A stretch of DNA of 64,000 nt, from NCBI RefSeq assembly GCF_014639435.1, contig NZ_BMFZ01000002.1, forward strand, positions 372,001-436,000. The letters are read 5' to 3'. Source of the DNA: Hafnia psychrotolerans (GTDB taxonomy: Bacteria > Pseudomonadota > Gammaproteobacteria > Enterobacterales > Enterobacteriaceae). Below are positions 48,385-61,067 of this stretch, piece after piece. The notes under the pieces are model-generated. The model had not been told where the DNA came from and did no database searches. It saw only the letters and a list, made by a program, of their open reading frames with translations. Every line of letters begins with the position of its first letter. Within the stretch, counting starts at the first letter, position 1. The position numbers and the translations under genes were made by a program.

Positions 48385-49575
48385 ATGTTTGAAAAAATCA
48401 CTGCTGCACCTGCTGATCCTATTCTCGGTCTTACCGATCTTTTCCGTGCTGACGCTCGCCAGGATAAAATCAATCTTGGGATTGGTGTTTATAAAGATGA
48501 AACGGGCAAAACCCCGATTCTGACCAGCGTGAAAAAAGCCGAGCAATATTTGCTGGAAAACGAAACAACTAAGACCTACTTGAGCATTGACGGGCTGCCC
48601 GATTTTGCACGTTGTACTCAGGAACTGTTGTTTGGTAAAGATAGCGCCATCATCACAGACAAGCGTGCGCGCACCGCACAGACGCCAGGTGGCACAGGTG
48701 GCCTGCGTATTGCCGCAGACTTTATCGCGACACAGACCCGTGCTAAACGTATCTGGGTGAGCAATCCAAGCTGGCCGAACCACAAAGGGGTATTTAACGC
48801 CTCGGGTCTGGAAGTCGTGGAATACAATTACTACGATGCCGCGAACCACTCACTGGACTTCGATGGCATGGTGAAGAGCCTGAATGAAGCTCAGGCTGGC
48901 GACGTAGTGCTATTCCACGGTTGCTGCCATAACCCAACAGGTATAGACCCAACAACAGAACAATGGGCGCAACTGGCTGAACTGTCTGTGGCTAAAGGTT
49001 GGCTGCCGCTGTTTGACTTTGCCTATCAGGGCTTTGCTAAAGGGTTGGAAGAAGATGCACAGGGCCTGCGCATTTTTGCTGCTAAGCATGCTGAATTGCT
49101 GGTCGCCAGCTCTTACTCGAAGAACTTTGGTCTGTATAACGAGCGTGTGGGGGCCTGTACTCTGGTCGCCGCTGATGCCGAAACCGCTGACCGCTCCTTC
49201 AGCCAGGTAAAATCAGTTATCCGCGCAAACTACTCTAACCCACCGTCACACGGTGCTGCAGTTGTTGCCACAATACTCGGCAATGAAGCGCTGCGCGCCA
49301 TCTGGGAGCGGGAACTCAGCGACATGCGCCAGCGTATTCACCGTATGCGCCAGTTGTTTGTGGCTACCTTGCAGGAGAAAGGAGCTCGGCAGGATTTCAG
49401 CTTCATTATTAACCAAAATGGTATGTTCTCATTCAGCGGGCTGACCAAAGATCAGGTTATGCGTCTACGTGAAGAGTTCGCCGTGTATGCAGTTAACTCC
49501 GGTCGTATTAATGTTGCCGGTATCACTCTCGACAATATGGCACCGCTGTGCGAAGCCATCGTCGCCGTGTTGTGA
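48385..49575 (+). CDS. aspC: Aspartate aminotransferase AspC
   Basis: 396 residues, the E. coli length. PLP-dependent fold type I transaminase. The PLP lysine is in [15 protein letters not shown] (about residue 246). [14 protein letters not shown] binds the cofactor phosphate, and [11 protein letters not shown] and [14 protein letters not shown] are the conserved active-site loops. It makes aspartate from oxaloacetate and glutamate. Confidence 0.97.
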   Translation: MFEKITAAPADPILGLTDLFRADARQDKINLGIGVYKDETGKTPILTSVKKAEQYLLENETTKTYLSIDGLPDFARCTQELLFGKDSAIITDKRARTAQTPGGTGGLRIAADFIATQTRAKRIWVSNPSWPNHKGVFNASGLEVVEYNYYDAANHSLDFDGMVKSLNEAQAGDVVLFHGCCHNPTGIDPTTEQWAQLAELSVAKGWLPLFDFAYQGFAKGLEEDAQGLRIFAAKHAELLVASSYSKNFGLYNERVGACTLVAADAETADRSFSQVKSVIRANYSNPPSHGAAVVATILGNEALRAIWERELSDMRQRIHRMRQLFVATLQEKGARQDFSFIINQNGMFSFSGLTKDQVMRLREEFAVYAVNSGRINVAGITLDNMAPLCEAIVAVL

Positions 49576-49592
49576 TCAAATAATCATGCTGT

Positions 49593-49626
49593 AAAAAAAC
49601 CAGTCAGGGCAACTGACTGGTTTTTT
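49593..49626 (+). terminator. Terminator between aspC and gloC
   Basis: Stem AACCAGTCAG and CTGACTGGTT, loop GGCAA, with A and T runs on either side. It is suited to both convergent genes. Confidence 0.85.
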
Positions 49627-49659
49627 CATTTATAGAATTCTGTCGTTTATCGCAATGTA

Positions 49660-50307
49660 TTACCAGACCGGCATTTCATCCTGCAAGAACGGATTGGTCT
49701 TACGCTCATGGCCGAAATCTGACATCGGACCGTGACCCGGAATGAAAGCCATATCATCGCCGAGTGGTAAAAGCTTGGTTTTGATCGAATGGATCAACGC
49801 CTGATGGTCGCCTCGTGGGAAATCACTACGCCCGACACCACCGCGGAAAATCACGTCTCCTGAGACTGCCAAGCGACGTCTAGCGTTAATAAACACAATA
49901 TGGCCTGGCGTATGTCCCGGGCAATGGAGAATAGAAAGAGATTCTTCACCAACGCGAACTTCATCCCCCTCTTCAAGCCAGGTGTTGGGTGTCAAAGGGG
50001 CACAGTAAGCTAAACCAAACATTTGGCTTTGGGTCGGCAGAGATTCGAGCAGGAAGAGATCTTCTTTCTGTGGGCCGACGATAGGAACATTGTAGTGTTT
50101 TGCTACCTGAGCTGCGCCACCAACGTGGTCAAGGTGACCATGTGTCAACAAAATCTGGCTCACTTTTACATCCAGTTTGGCAACTTCGCTGATGATTTTT
50201 TCCGCATCACCACCAGGATCGACAATCGCTGCCTGATGCGTTTTGCTACACCAGATAACTGAACAATTTTGGCTAAACGCCGTGACAGGAATAAGATGGT
50301 ATTTCAT
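49660..50307 (-). CDS. gloC: Type II hydroxyacylglutathione hydrolase GloC
   Basis: 215 residues, the E. coli YcbL length. Metallo-beta-lactamase fold with the zinc motif [10 protein letters not shown] near residue 55, HCPGHTPGH, and [14 protein letters not shown]. It hydrolyses S-lactoylglutathione in methylglyoxal detoxification, complementing mgsA elsewhere in this window. ATG 50307 (complement) has GGAG 5 nt upstream. The 5 codons before it are not conserved. Confidence 0.94.
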   Translation of the reverse strand: MKYHLIPVTAFSQNCSVIWCSKTHQAAIVDPGGDAEKIISEVAKLDVKVSQILLTHGHLDHVGGAAQVAKHYNVPIVGPQKEDLFLLESLPTQSQMFGLAYCAPLTPNTWLEEGDEVRVGEESLSILHCPGHTPGHIVFINARRRLAVSGDVIFRGGVGRSDFPRGDHQALIHSIKTKLLPLGDDMAFIPGHGPMSDFGHERKTNPFLQDEMPVW

Positions 50308-50357
50308 AAGTCTCCACAGCAACTTAACTCAAATAGATAAGCCGCAAATGACACATA

Positions 50358-50906
50358 CTACCAGGCTCTTGCCGGACCTGTATCAATGTGCACAAAGTTA
50401 CTTCGTGGATAATATCCTACACCACCCATCTTCATTTTCATCGCAGCTTTGCGGATATTGCTCAGTTCGATACCCTGGATGTGGAAGTCCATCGCCTGTC
50501 CAAGCGTATGGTAGCTATGTTTAGCCACTCCGCTTCCCGGTTTACGCATACTGTTATTCGTTGCCAATGTGCGATACCCGGAGATCAACTGAACAGGTTT
50601 ATTGGTACCCAGCATAATCTGCAAACGATAAAGGTGATCAAACAAAGCCGGATCAATATTTTTCACCTTTTCTGCCCGGTAGTCCCTGAACAGATGATTC
50701 AATCTCGCCAACTCACCCTTATTGTAACGCTTTCCATCAAAAAACTCGGTTTTGAGGATTTCGCCAGTATTTAAGTTATTTACCACTAAAACACGTGGGC
50801 GAGGAGTAGAAAGAGTGGCAAAAGCACGTCCAGGAAGGAGTGCGATACCCATAGCAGCACTGCCAAGTGCCAGCCATTTACGGCGATGTTTGTCGATTTG
50901 ATCCAT
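50358..50906 (-). CDS. ycbK: DUF882 peptidase-M15-like protein YcbK
   Basis: 182 residues. The N-terminus MDQIDKHRRKWLALGSAAMG, with a hydrophobic stretch to AFA, is a twin-arginine signal. The mature domain (LISGYRTLATN, KHSYHTLGQAMDFHIQG, SNFVHIDTG) has the His/Asp/His zinc ligands of M15-type D-Ala-D-Ala peptidases (MepK family). It is predicted to act on peptidoglycan cross-links in the periplasm. It neighbours the L,D-transpeptidase gene ldtD on the same strand, which suits a shared 3-3 cross-link role. Confidence 0.92.
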   Translation of the reverse strand: MDQIDKHRRKWLALGSAAMGIALLPGRAFATLSTPRPRVLVVNNLNTGEILKTEFFDGKRYNKGELARLNHLFRDYRAEKVKNIDPALFDHLYRLQIMLGTNKPVQLISGYRTLATNNSMRKPGSGVAKHSYHTLGQAMDFHIQGIELSNIRKAAMKMKMGGVGYYPRSNFVHIDTGPARAW

Positions 50907-51085
50907 GAACTGTTTACTACCCGGTGAGAGAGTCAAAAATAGGGACGAAAAGCGTACTGCTTCGAACCTTAACCGCCTTAATTCAGTGAGTCAACCCACC
51001 CATACAGCAAAACGGGTGCGGCTTCACAGCCACGCCCGTTATAAGGTCAATGATTTAGACCGCTATCATTTTAGTTTTACTGCAT

Positions 51086-52936
51086 TTATTGCAGCAAGAA
51101 TTTTGCTTTGGCGAGAATTTGTGCACCCGATTTTACCGGTGAGTCGTAATTGTAAATATCTGTACGATATTGCGGCTTACCATCTTCAGCAACCCAAGCC
51201 GTCAAGTAGAACAGTTTTACCGGTATACGATGCCTGATTGGCACAAATGTGGTGTTCCCGCCCTGCAATGTTGATGAAATCCGCGTGTCATTCCAGCCCG
51301 CATCCTGTAGTAGCATATTGGCCAGTTCAGAAGCTTTATTAACACGCACACAACCTGAACTCAGGGCCCGAATATCTTTCTGGAATAAACCGTGGTTTGG
51401 TGTGTCATGCAGGTAAATCGCATCAGAACTCGGCATATTGAATTTGTAACGGCCCAGAGAGTTGCTGGCACCAGGCGCCTGCCGGATACGGTACGGGAAA
51501 TGGCTGGGTGACACAACGCTCCAGTCAATCATTGAGGGATCAATGACCTCGGCATCATTATTCCAGCCAGCAAGTACGGTGTAGCCATGCTTTTGGAAAT
51601 AGCTCATATCCTGCATCGCTTTTGGCACAATGTCTTCGCGCACCAGCGTCGTTGGAACATTCCATGGTGGATTAACCACCACGTTATTCAGTGCACTACT
51701 CATTAAAGGTGTTTTCCGGCTCGGACGCCCCACAATCACTCGCGAAGTTAAGACCTGATTACCATTAAGGTAGTAAGTAAGTTGATAGTTAGGAATGTTC
51801 ACCATAATACCGGTATTGACGTTACCTGGCAGAATTCGCAACCGCTGGATATTCAGTGCCAGCAAGGTTGCGCGTAAATCGGGTGAAGCATTCAACCACT
51901 GACGGGTACGCTGACCAATAATCCCATCCGGTTCAAGCCCTTGCCATTTTTGGAAGCGTTTTACTGCTTCGACTAATTCAGGAGAGTATTGGTTATCAGC
52001 AACGGCAACAGGCACCGCGGCGGCTGGCTGACCATTGGATTCAACTGTCGGCAGGATTTCCGTGACTGAAGTGGCCGCAGGGCTCACGACCGACGAGGGT
52101 GACACAGCTTTATCGGCTGACTCATCAACAGATAAATCGTCGTTAGCTGCTGCACCTGGGCCATCTTTAGCAATAGTTTCATCGGTGGGTAGCGGGGATG
52201 TTCTCTCCGCAGGAGCCGCCGCCATCATGCCGGTTCGGTTGAGAATTTCACGCAGCGCCGGAATATCATCACTCATTTGCCCGGGACGCAGACTGGCCGC
52301 CGTGGTCATCTGCGGCCACGGACGGTTATCCTCTAACATGGCGCGTAGTGCGCTATGCATCTTGGAATATAATGGGTGCTGCGGCACCAAGGTCGCGACA
52401 TAACTGGCCGTGGTCCCTTGACGCAGCGCCAACTGCCACTGGTTGATCACCGTTAACGGCGGTGTGGTCATCTTATAAGGTGTGGAACTGTATAACCAAC
52501 TGTCCCCTTTCGCTTCTACACCACTGACAAATTGCAAATACCCCAACATAGCATCTGACAGTACGATATCGCGTGCCATACCGGTCACTTCAGGATCAGT
52601 CAGCCATTTTACCCATTGAGTAAATTGTGGTTGAACACCAGAAAGCGCTAATTCAGCCAACTGTTGCTGAAATTGATGGACTGCGTTGCTGTCTTGCCAC
52701 ATCGGCTGCATGTGATTAGCTGCATAGAGTGATGCAAGGGATGAGAGATAAAGAGGTTTAACGCTTTTTGGCAACTCAGCCTGCAATTGACTGAGGCTTT
52801 GAACGCTGGAGAGCGTCGCTGAGCGAACAGGCAGAGTAGGAATGGCAGAAAATGCAGCAGTTAACGGAGCCATCCCCGTAACAAACAGGCAGCTCACTGC
52901 CAGAAATCTGAGAGACCTTTGACTCATGTACATCAT
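51086..52936 (-). CDS. ldtD: L,D-transpeptidase LdtD (YcbB)
   Basis: 616 residues (E. coli 615). A signal peptide (residues 1-28) leads to a helical scaffold domain. A peptidoglycan-binding domain follows ([20 protein letters not shown], about residues 325-350). The YkuD catalytic domain carries [20 protein letters not shown] and SSGCVRVN with the nucleophilic cysteine. It forms 3-3 (mDAP-mDAP) cross-links and, in E. coli, supports beta-lactam tolerance. Residues 235-315 are a low-complexity Ala/Ser/Pro/Val linker that varies from E. coli. GGAGG precedes the start. Confidence 0.95.
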   Translation of the reverse strand: MMYMSQRSLRFLAVSCLFVTGMAPLTAAFSAIPTLPVRSATLSSVQSLSQLQAELPKSVKPLYLSSLASLYAANHMQPMWQDSNAVHQFQQQLAELALSGVQPQFTQWVKWLTDPEVTGMARDIVLSDAMLGYLQFVSGVEAKGDSWLYSSTPYKMTTPPLTVINQWQLALRQGTTASYVATLVPQHPLYSKMHSALRAMLEDNRPWPQMTTAASLRPGQMSDDIPALREILNRTGMMAAAPAERTSPLPTDETIAKDGPGAAANDDLSVDESADKAVSPSSVVSPAATSVTEILPTVESNGQPAAAVPVAVADNQYSPELVEAVKRFQKWQGLEPDGIIGQRTRQWLNASPDLRATLLALNIQRLRILPGNVNTGIMVNIPNYQLTYYLNGNQVLTSRVIVGRPSRKTPLMSSALNNVVVNPPWNVPTTLVREDIVPKAMQDMSYFQKHGYTVLAGWNNDAEVIDPSMIDWSVVSPSHFPYRIRQAPGASNSLGRYKFNMPSSDAIYLHDTPNHGLFQKDIRALSSGCVRVNKASELANMLLQDAGWNDTRISSTLQGGNTTFVPIRHRIPVKLFYLTAWVAEDGKPQYRTDIYNYDSPVKSGAQILAKAKFLLQ

Positions 52937-53553
52937 CCCTTGCCTCCCGTTAAAGTGCTCAAATTAAATACCCGAATTTGAACGAACAACTCATGAGTTA
53001 AGTATATAAAGAAACTCTTAATTTTGCGCAGGATCTCAACATAATAGCGGCCCGCCTTCAAAGATGAACTCTATGCCAGCAGCGGTGCGAAATAAAGCGT
53101 TGTCAGTGGATAATTTCCACCCGATTCAAACAAGTGGTGAATATTCATACAAAACCAGAGCATTTGATGAAAATGACCGAGTTAACACCTTTAACGTTTG
53201 AGTCTCGCTGTTTAAATAACTTCCCGGCAACGCGCCACATGATTCATCGCTCATTTTAAAACACATTCAGAATGAGTCCTTAAACTTTACTGGCTTCGGC
53301 ATTTAGAACTCTGTGTTTGTACTATAGCGATTGCATAAAGTTACAGATTTAAATATGTAAAATTAATAGATGAAATATTTATTTTTTATCCACTAAATTT
53401 ATGCAGATGCTATTAAATACACCGCGATAATATTAGGGTTTGATCCTGAAAATATCTTTGGTTAAGCATCTTATGACGTGTAAAAATATTCTCTATGACA
53501 TAAAAAAGCCCTGACATTTGCAGGGCTTCTCATGACTTATTGGATGAGCAACG
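52937..53553. other. ldtD-mukB intergenic region
   Basis: 617 bp, strongly AT-rich from about 53280, with no coding frame I can support. Apart from the ldtD promoter region and the mukB terminator I see nothing definite. Confidence 0.5.
53502..53530 (-). terminator. Terminator after mukB
   Basis: Stem AGCCCTG and CAGGGCT with a 7-nt loop. On the minus strand it is followed by a T run (AAAAAA on plus at 53502-53507). Confidence 0.8.
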
Positions 53554-56500
53554 TTACGAACTGCCGGCTTCAACGCTGCCGATCGCCGGCTGTTCCGTCG
53601 CAAAACCTCGCAAACCAACCACATGTACGTGTTCATTGTTATTGAACACCTTACGCACCAGTTTATAGGTAGTGCCTTTTTCCGGGCTGATGTTTTCCGG
53701 CGCGGCGATAATCAGCTGCATTTCCAGGCGATCACAGAGTTCGAACAGCGTGGCGATAGATTTGGCATCAAGACGCGCAGCTTCATCGAGGAACAGCAGA
53801 CGGCAAGGAGAAATATCTTTGCCACGCATCCGGCTTGACTCTTCTTCCCAGCTTTGTACCACCATCACCAAAATCGACATGCCGGTCCCGATAGCTTCAC
53901 CGGTAGAAAGCGCTCCGCTCTCTGCACGTAACCAACCGTCTGAACCCCGGTTAACTTCCACTTCCATCTCAAGATAGTTGCGGTAGTCGAGCAGTTCTTC
54001 GCCGATGGTTTGCGGCGTACGCTGCCCCATATCGATTTGCGGATTCAGGCGTTGATACAGTTTTGCCAACGCTTCCGAGAAAGTCAGGCGGTTACTGCTA
54101 AACAGATCCTGATGCTGTTCTTGCTGTTCAGACAGCACATCCAAGAGACCAGCATGCGCCTCACGCACGTTAACGTTAAGCCGCACACTTTTGACCTGAC
54201 CAAAGGCCACAGTCTGCAAGCCTTGGTTGAGCATACGAATACGGTTCTGCTCACGCTGAATCGTTTTACGAATGATACTGGCAACGCTCTTCGAGCTTAA
54301 TGCCAGTTGCTGTTCGCGCGCAGTCAACTCTTCGGTCAGTCGCCCCAGTTCAATCTCCATCTGTTCGATAGCTTCAACTGGGTCATCGGTACGAATAATA
54401 TCCTGACGGATACGTTCGCGCAGATGTTGATAAACCGCAATGTAGAACTGGATTTTACGTTCAGGACGTTTCGGGTCTTCCGACAGACGAAGTACGTCAC
54501 GCAGATGTTCGTTATCGGCCACAGCAAGACGCAAGGCACCCAAGGACTTATCAGACATAGATCGCAGTTCATCACCGTCCATATAAGCCAGCTCACGCCG
54601 GTGTAGGCGGCGCTCAACGCCATTATCTTTAACAAGCCGCATCACCGCGCACCAGCCTGCTTTCGCCGTCACTACCTGTTCGCGGCTCTGATGATAATCA
54701 CGTTCTAGTTTGCGCAACTTCTTCTGCAAATTATCCATTTCGGCTTCGCAGAAGGTGATCTGTTTTTCCAACTGATTGCAGCGCGAACGGTTGGTACTGA
54801 GTGCCGTATGCAGTTCGTCACGCCGCAGTTTGGCGCGCGCTTCGGCATTGGCATCGGCCTGAACACCGATATCCTGCAACTCCTGCCCCAGTTCCTTGAG
54901 CATGTCACGTTTGGCATCAAACGAGCTTTTCAGTGAGGCAAGCACCTGGCTGTACTGGGCAAATTGCGCCTGATGTTGGCGTAGCTGGTCACGCGCACGG
55001 GTTCGTTCTGCTTCAGCATGTTCAAGACGCTGGCGCAGCTTGTCGTTCAGATCTGAATTCTCAGTCAACATGCCGGCAGAATCGGTATAACCGAAGTGTG
55101 CGCGACGTTGAACGACTTCAGTCAGCGAGAATGCTTGCTGCTTCGCCAGGCGCTGCGCATGCTGTGCCTGAGCATAATCCTCTTTCAACTGTTCATGCTG
55201 TTCAGGGTCACTTTGCAGTACAGCAACCAGCGGCTCGAGTTTGGTCAGCGAAGCGCTATGCTGCTGAATAAAGCGGGCAGACTCCTGCGCTTCTTCCAGC
55301 TCTTCACGCAGCTCTTCAACGCGATCAACCAGCGTCTCATCACACAGCAGCCCGACACGCGGCTGTAGTTTGTTAAGCATACTGTAGGCATCTTTTGCCT
55401 GCTCATATTGCTGACGCTGCTGCTGATTAGAGCTCTCATGGGCGTTAAGTGCCCGCTCCAGTTCACCACGACGTCCATTCAGGGTTCGAATGTCCACCTC
55501 AGGATCGGCATCAAACGCCACGGCCAAATGACTGCCGATAAACCGGCTGAATGCCTGATGAACCCGCTGAATTTTCTGTACGTCAAACGACAGATTAGCA
55601 TAACGTTCGGAGAGTGTTTCACGCTCTTTATTCAATGTCTCAAGGCGATTTTCACGCGCTGCACGGCCGAAAAGGGGCACTTGAGGGAAATGGGAGTAGC
55701 GCCACTGGCGCTCGCCACTCTTTACCAGTACCGCGCCAGACATCTCTTCGACGGCGAAAACGCTGTCATCGAAGGACTGCGGATCCCCTTCGATAAGGTA
55801 TAAATCTTCCGGGCAGTCATCCAGACCCTCAAGTTGGTCACGGATACCCGACAAATCAGGTACAACGATGGCGTGACGTGCCGGGCCATACAATGCAGAG
55901 AAGTACGGCGCATCGTCGATGGTCACATCATCATAAATCTCGGAGAGCAACACACCCCCGAAACGCTCCGCCAGTGCAATCATCCGCGAATCTTCAGCGC
56001 CGCTTGGCTGGCTTAGGCGGGTGATCTGCCCTTCTAGTCGCCGTTTTTTCGCGGCAACCTCGTCACGTTCGACGGTCGTTTCACGCTCAGCTTCCAGCAG
56101 TTGCTGCATATGCTCAGTCACCTGCTGGCTACTTTCCAGAGGCTCTTTGCTTTGCTCGCTTAACTGACTGAGAGCCTCCTGAGCGGCAAGCCACACCGGC
56201 GCACGGGCAGTCAATTCACGAATACGCGCCTGTACCTGCTCCAGCTCTTGACGCATTTCCATGCGGCGTTCACCGGCCTGAGAAACCACCTGTGACAGCT
56301 CTTCAATTTGTACATCGAGCTCACGTTGCAGTTCATCCAAGTCTTCAGGATGCACATCCTGACCCGTGCGCTTGCAGAATGCCTGCAATTGGCGCTCGGC
56401 ATCCTGTTGTTCCCGCAGACGCCCTTCTAACTCGGAAAGACGCAGGCGCAATGGATCCACGCGTTCGGCCTGATGTTGCTGGGAAGACCAGTCGCGCAGC

Positions 56501-58002
56501 AGTTCACGCGCTGTTTGCCAGGCTTCACTACGGCTGACTTCACCGGCGATTTTCACCACCAACTGATAGGCATTTTCGAACTGGCTGTGCGCCGCATCCG
56601 CCACACTCATTTTTTGCTCAAGCATCAGCAGGATATCAGTCGCTTCCTGCTCTTTGCTCTGGAAAGTTTCCAGCCACTCTTCGCTGTTTTGGATCGTCAG
56701 GTCTGGGATCTGACACAGTTCGCGGGCACGTTCGATGGCATGTAATGCTTGCTGATATTGAATGGCGCGAGTTTGCTGTACGTCAAGCGCCTGCTGGTAA
56801 TCTGCCAGTTGGCTTTTCAGTTCATCCACTTCCAGTTCAGCCGCTTCAGCGCGCGCTTCATGCTCGGCGTGCAGTTCTCCGGCTTCGGCTACAACTTCAT
56901 TTTGCTCTTCGAGACGATAGGTCAGTTCCTCGAGATCGCCTTCGTAACGTTCGATTTTTTCCTGCTGACGCATCGCGGTCTGCACCAGACTCAGATGATC
57001 GCTGGCCGCCTGATAATCGGTTTCTAAATCGCTTTGTGAACCGCTCTGCTCCGCCAGTTCACGAGCCATTTCAACGTGACGGTATTGCTCACTGGAGAGC
57101 TGCTTGCGACTGCTCAGTAAATCATTACGCAGAACCAGCGCGCCATCGAGGTGAATACGGCGTTCATTGGCGTGACGCATATAGTCCGCGGCCACGTAAG
57201 ATGTCGCTTCCGATATCAGATGCTTAAACAGGTCACGATCAGACTGGGTAACGCGAATGGCTTCCAGTGTCATGCGGTTTTCACGCAACGCGGCCTCCAT
57301 ATCCTGGAAGGCTTTGCGCACGCCGCTGTTTTCGGGCAACAGGTAGTCTCTTAGAGAACGAGTGATCGCGCTGGATATACCGCCGTAAAGCGACGCTTCA
57401 ATCAGGCGATAAAATTTGCTGCGATCGGAAGCCGTGCGCAGACGACGCGGGATAACCCCCAGATCGAACATCAGCGAGTGGTAGTCGGTGATGGAGTTGA
57501 ATTGCTTAAATTGCACGCCTTCCATCGCTTCGACGTTGTCTTTCAGTTCCTGCAAAGAAAGCACGCGTGCCTGGCGCTCACCCACGGTTTCCGTCAGTAT
57601 TTCGGTTGGTTGAATCGACGTGGGTAAGCCCTGGATGGTGAAAGGTTTGATGTCCACTTTGCGATCACGACCGGCAACCTGTTGCAGACGAACACCGACA
57701 ATCACCCGCTGATGGCGCGAGTTGACGACGTCAAGCGTCGAGTAACAGACGCCGGCACGTAATTTACCGTGCAGGCCTTTGTCGCGTGAACCTGAAGTCG
57801 CGCCCGCTTCTGTCGTGTTACGGAAATGCAGCAAGGTTAAGTCTGGGATTAGCGCCGTGACAAAAGCAGCCATGGTGGTGGATTTACCGGCTCCATTACC
57901 ACCGGAAAGCGTAGTCACCAAGGCATCAAGGTCAAAGGTGCGGGCAAAAAAACCGTTCCAGTTAACCAGCGTTAATGAGCGAAATTTACCACGTTCAATC
58001 AT
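53554..58002 (-). CDS. mukB: Chromosome partition ATPase MukB
   Basis: 1482 residues, SMC-like. The N-terminal head has Walker [11 protein letters not shown] (about residues 34-43). Two long coiled-coil arms (about 230-660 and 780-1200) flank a hinge near 665-770. The C-terminal head has the signature [10 protein letters not shown] and Walker [12 protein letters not shown]. With MukE and MukF it forms the condensin that compacts and segregates the chromosome. Its ATG overlaps the mukE stop by 4 bp, so cmoM-mukF-mukE-mukB is a tightly coupled operon. Confidence 0.97.
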   Translation of the reverse strand: MIERGKFRSLTLVNWNGFFARTFDLDALVTTLSGGNGAGKSTTMAAFVTALIPDLTLLHFRNTTEAGATSGSRDKGLHGKLRAGVCYSTLDVVNSRHQRVIVGVRLQQVAGRDRKVDIKPFTIQGLPTSIQPTEILTETVGERQARVLSLQELKDNVEAMEGVQFKQFNSITDYHSLMFDLGVIPRRLRTASDRSKFYRLIEASLYGGISSAITRSLRDYLLPENSGVRKAFQDMEAALRENRMTLEAIRVTQSDRDLFKHLISEATSYVAADYMRHANERRIHLDGALVLRNDLLSSRKQLSSEQYRHVEMARELAEQSGSQSDLETDYQAASDHLSLVQTAMRQQEKIERYEGDLEELTYRLEEQNEVVAEAGELHAEHEARAEAAELEVDELKSQLADYQQALDVQQTRAIQYQQALHAIERARELCQIPDLTIQNSEEWLETFQSKEQEATDILLMLEQKMSVADAAHSQFENAYQLVVKIAGEVSRSEAWQTARELLRDWSSQQHQAERVDPLRLRLSELEGRLREQQDAERQLQAFCKRTGQDVHPEDLDELQRELDVQIEELSQVVSQAGERRMEMRQELEQVQARIRELTARAPVWLAAQEALSQLSEQSKEPLESSQQVTEHMQQLLEAERETTVERDEVAAKKRRLEGQITRLSQPSGAEDSRMIALAERFGGVLLSEIYDDVTIDDAPYFSALYGPARHAIVVPDLSGIRDQLEGLDDCPEDLYLIEGDPQSFDDSVFAVEEMSGAVLVKSGERQWRYSHFPQVPLFGRAARENRLETLNKERETLSERYANLSFDVQKIQRVHQAFSRFIGSHLAVAFDADPEVDIRTLNGRRGELERALNAHESSNQQQRQQYEQAKDAYSMLNKLQPRVGLLCDETLVDRVEELREELEEAQESARFIQQHSASLTKLEPLVAVLQSDPEQHEQLKEDYAQAQHAQRLAKQQAFSLTEVVQRRAHFGYTDSAGMLTENSDLNDKLRQRLEHAEAERTRARDQLRQHQAQFAQYSQVLASLKSSFDAKRDMLKELGQELQDIGVQADANAEARAKLRRDELHTALSTNRSRCNQLEKQITFCEAEMDNLQKKLRKLERDYHQSREQVVTAKAGWCAVMRLVKDNGVERRLHRRELAYMDGDELRSMSDKSLGALRLAVADNEHLRDVLRLSEDPKRPERKIQFYIAVYQHLRERIRQDIIRTDDPVEAIEQMEIELGRLTEELTAREQQLALSSKSVASIIRKTIQREQNRIRMLNQGLQTVAFGQVKSVRLNVNVREAHAGLLDVLSEQQEQHQDLFSSNRLTFSEALAKLYQRLNPQIDMGQRTPQTIGEELLDYRNYLEMEVEVNRGSDGWLRAESGALSTGEAIGTGMSILVMVVQSWEEESSRMRGKDISPCRLLFLDEAARLDAKSIATLFELCDRLEMQLIIAAPENISPEKGTTYKLVRKVFNNNEHVHVVGLRGFATEQPAIGSVEAGSS

Positions 58003-58727
58003 TCCTGTTCATCCTCTGTGCTGTCATGCTCCGGAGCTGCTGGTGAGTCGCCGTCTTCACTCTCATCATGGAGCGACAAAGCATTTTCAATCGGCATCGC
58101 TTCACCGTCGCGGATCATTCGCAATTGCGCTTCACGGGCATCGTCACCGCTGCGCACATCGGCACCGAAGCGGAACACGGCTTCAGTAATACGGAATTTT
58201 GTGCTATCAACGCCCATAAACCACACCATACCGAGACGGCGCAGGCGGTTGAGCGAGGTTCTGACTTTATCCTGCAGTTTCTGGCGGTCCAGATCGGAAC
58301 CCGTAGAGCGCTGATTGACATATTTCAGCAGTTTGGATTCGTCAGCCAGGCTTAAAAGCTCGTCGTACAGCTCCTGCTGAGTAAAAATTCCTTCATGCGC
58401 CAGACGTTCCGGGCTGAGATAGAGATAGCAAAGAATTTTGCCGACCATCATATCCAGTTCGGAAAGAACCGAACGCGGGATAAGTGTGGATGAACGCGGG
58501 CGCAGATAGAAGAAGCCTTCCGGCGCACGGATCAGTTCAACGCTATAACGGTGGTAAAACAGCTCAAGTTCTTCATGATATTCCATCAGAAAGGCGTGGT
58601 TATCCAACTCATCAATTCCGATGTGACGACCGGAACGGAGCTGGCTGTCCAAAGCAGGAAAGAGGGCATTTGCCAACGCCTGCGCCAGCTTAGCTGGCAT
58701 TATGTGTTCAATATTTATTGATGACAT
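57999..58727 (-). CDS. mukE: Condensin subunit MukE
   Basis: 242 residues (E. coli 234), starting [20 protein letters not shown]. It comprises tandem winged-helix domains ([38 protein letters not shown]) and an acidic C-terminal tail. It bridges MukF and the MukB heads. The start at 58727 (complement) overlaps the end of mukF by 20 bp. A longer open frame to 58808 lies inside mukF and is not coding. Confidence 0.95.
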   Translation of the reverse strand: MSSINIEHIMPAKLAQALANALFPALDSQLRSGRHIGIDELDNHAFLMEYHEELELFYHRYSVELIRAPEGFFYLRPRSSTLIPRSVLSELDMMVGKILCYLYLSPERLAHEGIFTQQELYDELLSLADESKLLKYVNQRSTGSDLDRQKLQDKVRTSLNRLRRLGMVWFMGVDSTKFRITEAVFRFGADVRSGDDAREAQLRMIRDGEAMPIENALSLHDESEDGDSPAAPEHDSTEDEQE

Positions 58728-60030
58728 GGGCCTGCACCTTGGCTCCGAAATCATTGATTGCCTGCCATTCGGCTGGCAACCCTGAAAAATCTGCTTCAGC
58801 CACACCAAGGCGCACGGCCTGGTCGACTACAATTCGCGCTACGTCAAAATGCCGCGCACGCGGATACTGCTTGAGATAATCATGCATCACAGTTCCCAGG
58901 TTAAGTGGAGTCTTCTGTTGTTGATAAACCTGCAATGCCTGTTCAATCAACGCGGTAAGTTGCTCACGGATTTCACTGAACTCTTCATACTCGAGATCCG
59001 GCGGTAATTCCCCGGTCACTTCCTCACTGCGCAAGGTCAGCTCTTCGTCACGCATGTCCAATAGACGTTCCGCATTGGCGAAAGTCAGAGTCCAGGGTTG
59101 ATCAAAATAGTTTTGCACCGACTGACGCAGCCGCTGCGCAAAGACGCGGTTTTTATCCATGTCGATGGCAGTACGGATAAATTTATGAACATGACGGTCG
59201 TAGCCAATCCACAGGTCAATCGCCTGCTGGCCCCAACTGGTAATGCGGTCAAGCTTACTTTGCAGATCAAATACCAGTTTGTCGACAAAGCCCAGCTCGC
59301 CATCACCCAAGGTGTACTCCTGAATACGCAGCAAATGCGCCTGGAGTAGGTCACCTGCGGCTTCCAGCGTATCTTGCAATTCACGTAGCGTACCCGACGT
59401 TTCAGACAATAACATTTCACAACTGGAAATCGCCGCCCGCCAGTCTTTGTTTAACAGCGCAGCGATATCGTCTTTCACGCCCTGTTGCTGCTCGTCCATG
59501 ATCCTTTGCGTCATGTCGATACTGTCGAAAATCTCGGCAACAGAATATTTCAACGGCGCGAAAACATTGCGATGCCAGTGAAGCTCATCACCGCCCTCTT
59601 CGGCAGCATCAGCTGCACGTTTCAGCTCCTGAGCAACAATCGATAGTTGCATCGAGAGCCGCAGCGTTGAGAACTCTCGCTGGCGGATATAGTAATCGGT
59701 AATGCCAATACCCAACGGGGTTAAACGATAGATGGCATTGCCGTCAGCCAGTTCACTGACAAAACGATTAAGTAAACGCTGGCGCACCATGTCATTGATG
59801 GCGTTATTGGCACGTACCGTCACAGTTTCATGCGTCTGATCGAAGCCTTTGCTTACGTGACGAAACGCATCAACCAGTTCACCTTCGCTCATTTCCCCAT
59901 CAAGACGCTCGCCATTGAGCGTCGCAATCGCCATTAGAAAGGCCAGCCTTTCCGTTGGCAGCGAAATTGAGAAGTCATTTTTGCGTGCCCAGGCAACCAG
60001 TTCGGGTACAGTCTGGGAAAATTCACTCAT
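58708..60030 (-). CDS. mukF: Kleisin MukF
   Basis: 440 residues, as in E. coli. An N-terminal winged-helix dimerisation domain ([20 protein letters not shown]) is followed by a helical bundle (about residues 120-290), a MukE-binding linker ([20 protein letters not shown]) and a C-terminal winged helix that contacts MukB. It overlaps the cmoM stop by 4 bp. Confidence 0.96.
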   Translation of the reverse strand: MSEFSQTVPELVAWARKNDFSISLPTERLAFLMAIATLNGERLDGEMSEGELVDAFRHVSKGFDQTHETVTVRANNAINDMVRQRLLNRFVSELADGNAIYRLTPLGIGITDYYIRQREFSTLRLSMQLSIVAQELKRAADAAEEGGDELHWHRNVFAPLKYSVAEIFDSIDMTQRIMDEQQQGVKDDIAALLNKDWRAAISSCEMLLSETSGTLRELQDTLEAAGDLLQAHLLRIQEYTLGDGELGFVDKLVFDLQSKLDRITSWGQQAIDLWIGYDRHVHKFIRTAIDMDKNRVFAQRLRQSVQNYFDQPWTLTFANAERLLDMRDEELTLRSEEVTGELPPDLEYEEFSEIREQLTALIEQALQVYQQQKTPLNLGTVMHDYLKQYPRARHFDVARIVVDQAVRLGVAEADFSGLPAEWQAINDFGAKVQAHVINKY

Positions 60031-60812
60031 GATTCGTCCTTCAGATTGGGTTTGTGCGCCATCACATGGATGTAACGTCCCAAACTAACAAAAGGTTCCT
60101 GTCGGCAATAACGCTGTTCCAGCGCCAGAAGCTCGTCAAAATCCTGTTTATGTTGTTGCCTGTTACGCAAGTAATCGTGGAATACCCGAACACCCGTTTT
60201 GCCAGCAATGATCAACCCGAGCTCTTCAAGCCATTGGTACACCTGTTTGGGATCCAGCGGGTGATCGGGCAACAGCGAGCTTTTCTTAATTTTTGGAACA
60301 CCCGCTTCGACGTGACCGAAATTACCTAAAATCATGTGGCGCATAACCAGACCGTGGATATTGTAAAACATCAACGACAATGCGCCACCAGGCGCAAGGC
60401 ACGCGGTTAATGCCTGTAATGCTGGTTGCGGTTCCGCCAGCCATTCGATAACCGCGTGAAACAATATCAGATCAACCGGCTGTTCCATATGTTGTGCGAT
60501 ATCCTGAGCCGGACATTGTACAAATTGCATGTTCCCGCTCACACCTTTTTCATCGGCGGCAACTTTTGCGCGGCGGATCATCTCACCGGACAGATCGCAC
60601 AACAAGACCTGATGTCCTAAAGCGGCAAGTTCACAGGCCATTTGCCCTTCACCACCGCCGGCATCGAGAATACGCAGCGGGCGATCGGGCAGTGTTCTCA
60701 TTAATTCCTTGAGATCCTGCCCCAGCACCGCCTGACGAATGCGACCTTTCGTCGTGCCGTAGATATTGCGCGAAAATTTTTCGGCTATATCGTCGAAATT
60801 GCGATCCTGCAT
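60027..60812 (-). CDS. cmoM: tRNA 5-carboxymethoxyuridine methyltransferase CmoM
   Basis: 261 residues (formerly SmtA). SAM methyltransferase with motif [32 protein letters not shown], and the later [15 protein letters not shown]. It methylates cmo5U34 to mcmo5U in tRNAs. The N-terminus [20 protein letters not shown] is nearly identical to E. coli. It is the first gene of the muk operon. Confidence 0.95.
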   Translation of the reverse strand: MQDRNFDDIAEKFSRNIYGTTKGRIRQAVLGQDLKELMRTLPDRPLRILDAGGGEGQMACELAALGHQVLLCDLSGEMIRRAKVAADEKGVSGNMQFVQCPAQDIAQHMEQPVDLILFHAVIEWLAEPQPALQALTACLAPGGALSLMFYNIHGLVMRHMILGNFGHVEAGVPKIKKSSLLPDHPLDPKQVYQWLEELGLIIAGKTGVRVFHDYLRNRQQHKQDFDELLALEQRYCRQEPFVSLGRYIHVMAHKPNLKDES

Positions 60813-60858
60813 GAAGTGATACCTGTTCCTGAAAATGCAATTTGTTGAATAAAACCAG

Positions 60859-60984
60859 ACCCAAAATAATTCGAATTACAAGCAGTCGGTAAACGAAGGC
60901 GGCCCGATAAGCTAACATGAGTCAGTGACTCGGGTGACTGAACTCAGCCAACGCATCTGCAGCTTGAAATCTGTCGGCTATTTT
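60859..60984. repeat. Dispersed palindromic repeat, full copy between cmoM and elyC
   Basis: Starts AAATAATTCGAATTACAAG, has central GAGTCAGTGACTC, and ends CATCTGCAGCTTGAAATCTG. The ends and centre are imperfect inverted repeats. It is the same family as 32811-32936. Confidence 0.7.
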
Positions 60985-61067
60985 GGCACAGGCTGACGTA
61001 GAATAAATCATCCTGACGCGGATTCATTCCCAGATGCCGTTTTTTCACTCAAAAGGAGCTTTTTTCG

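Noticed and set aside
52937-53553. A small gene in the ldtD-mukB gap
   Set aside because: It is AT-rich with many stops. No frame has both a start with a ribosome site and a recognisable sequence.
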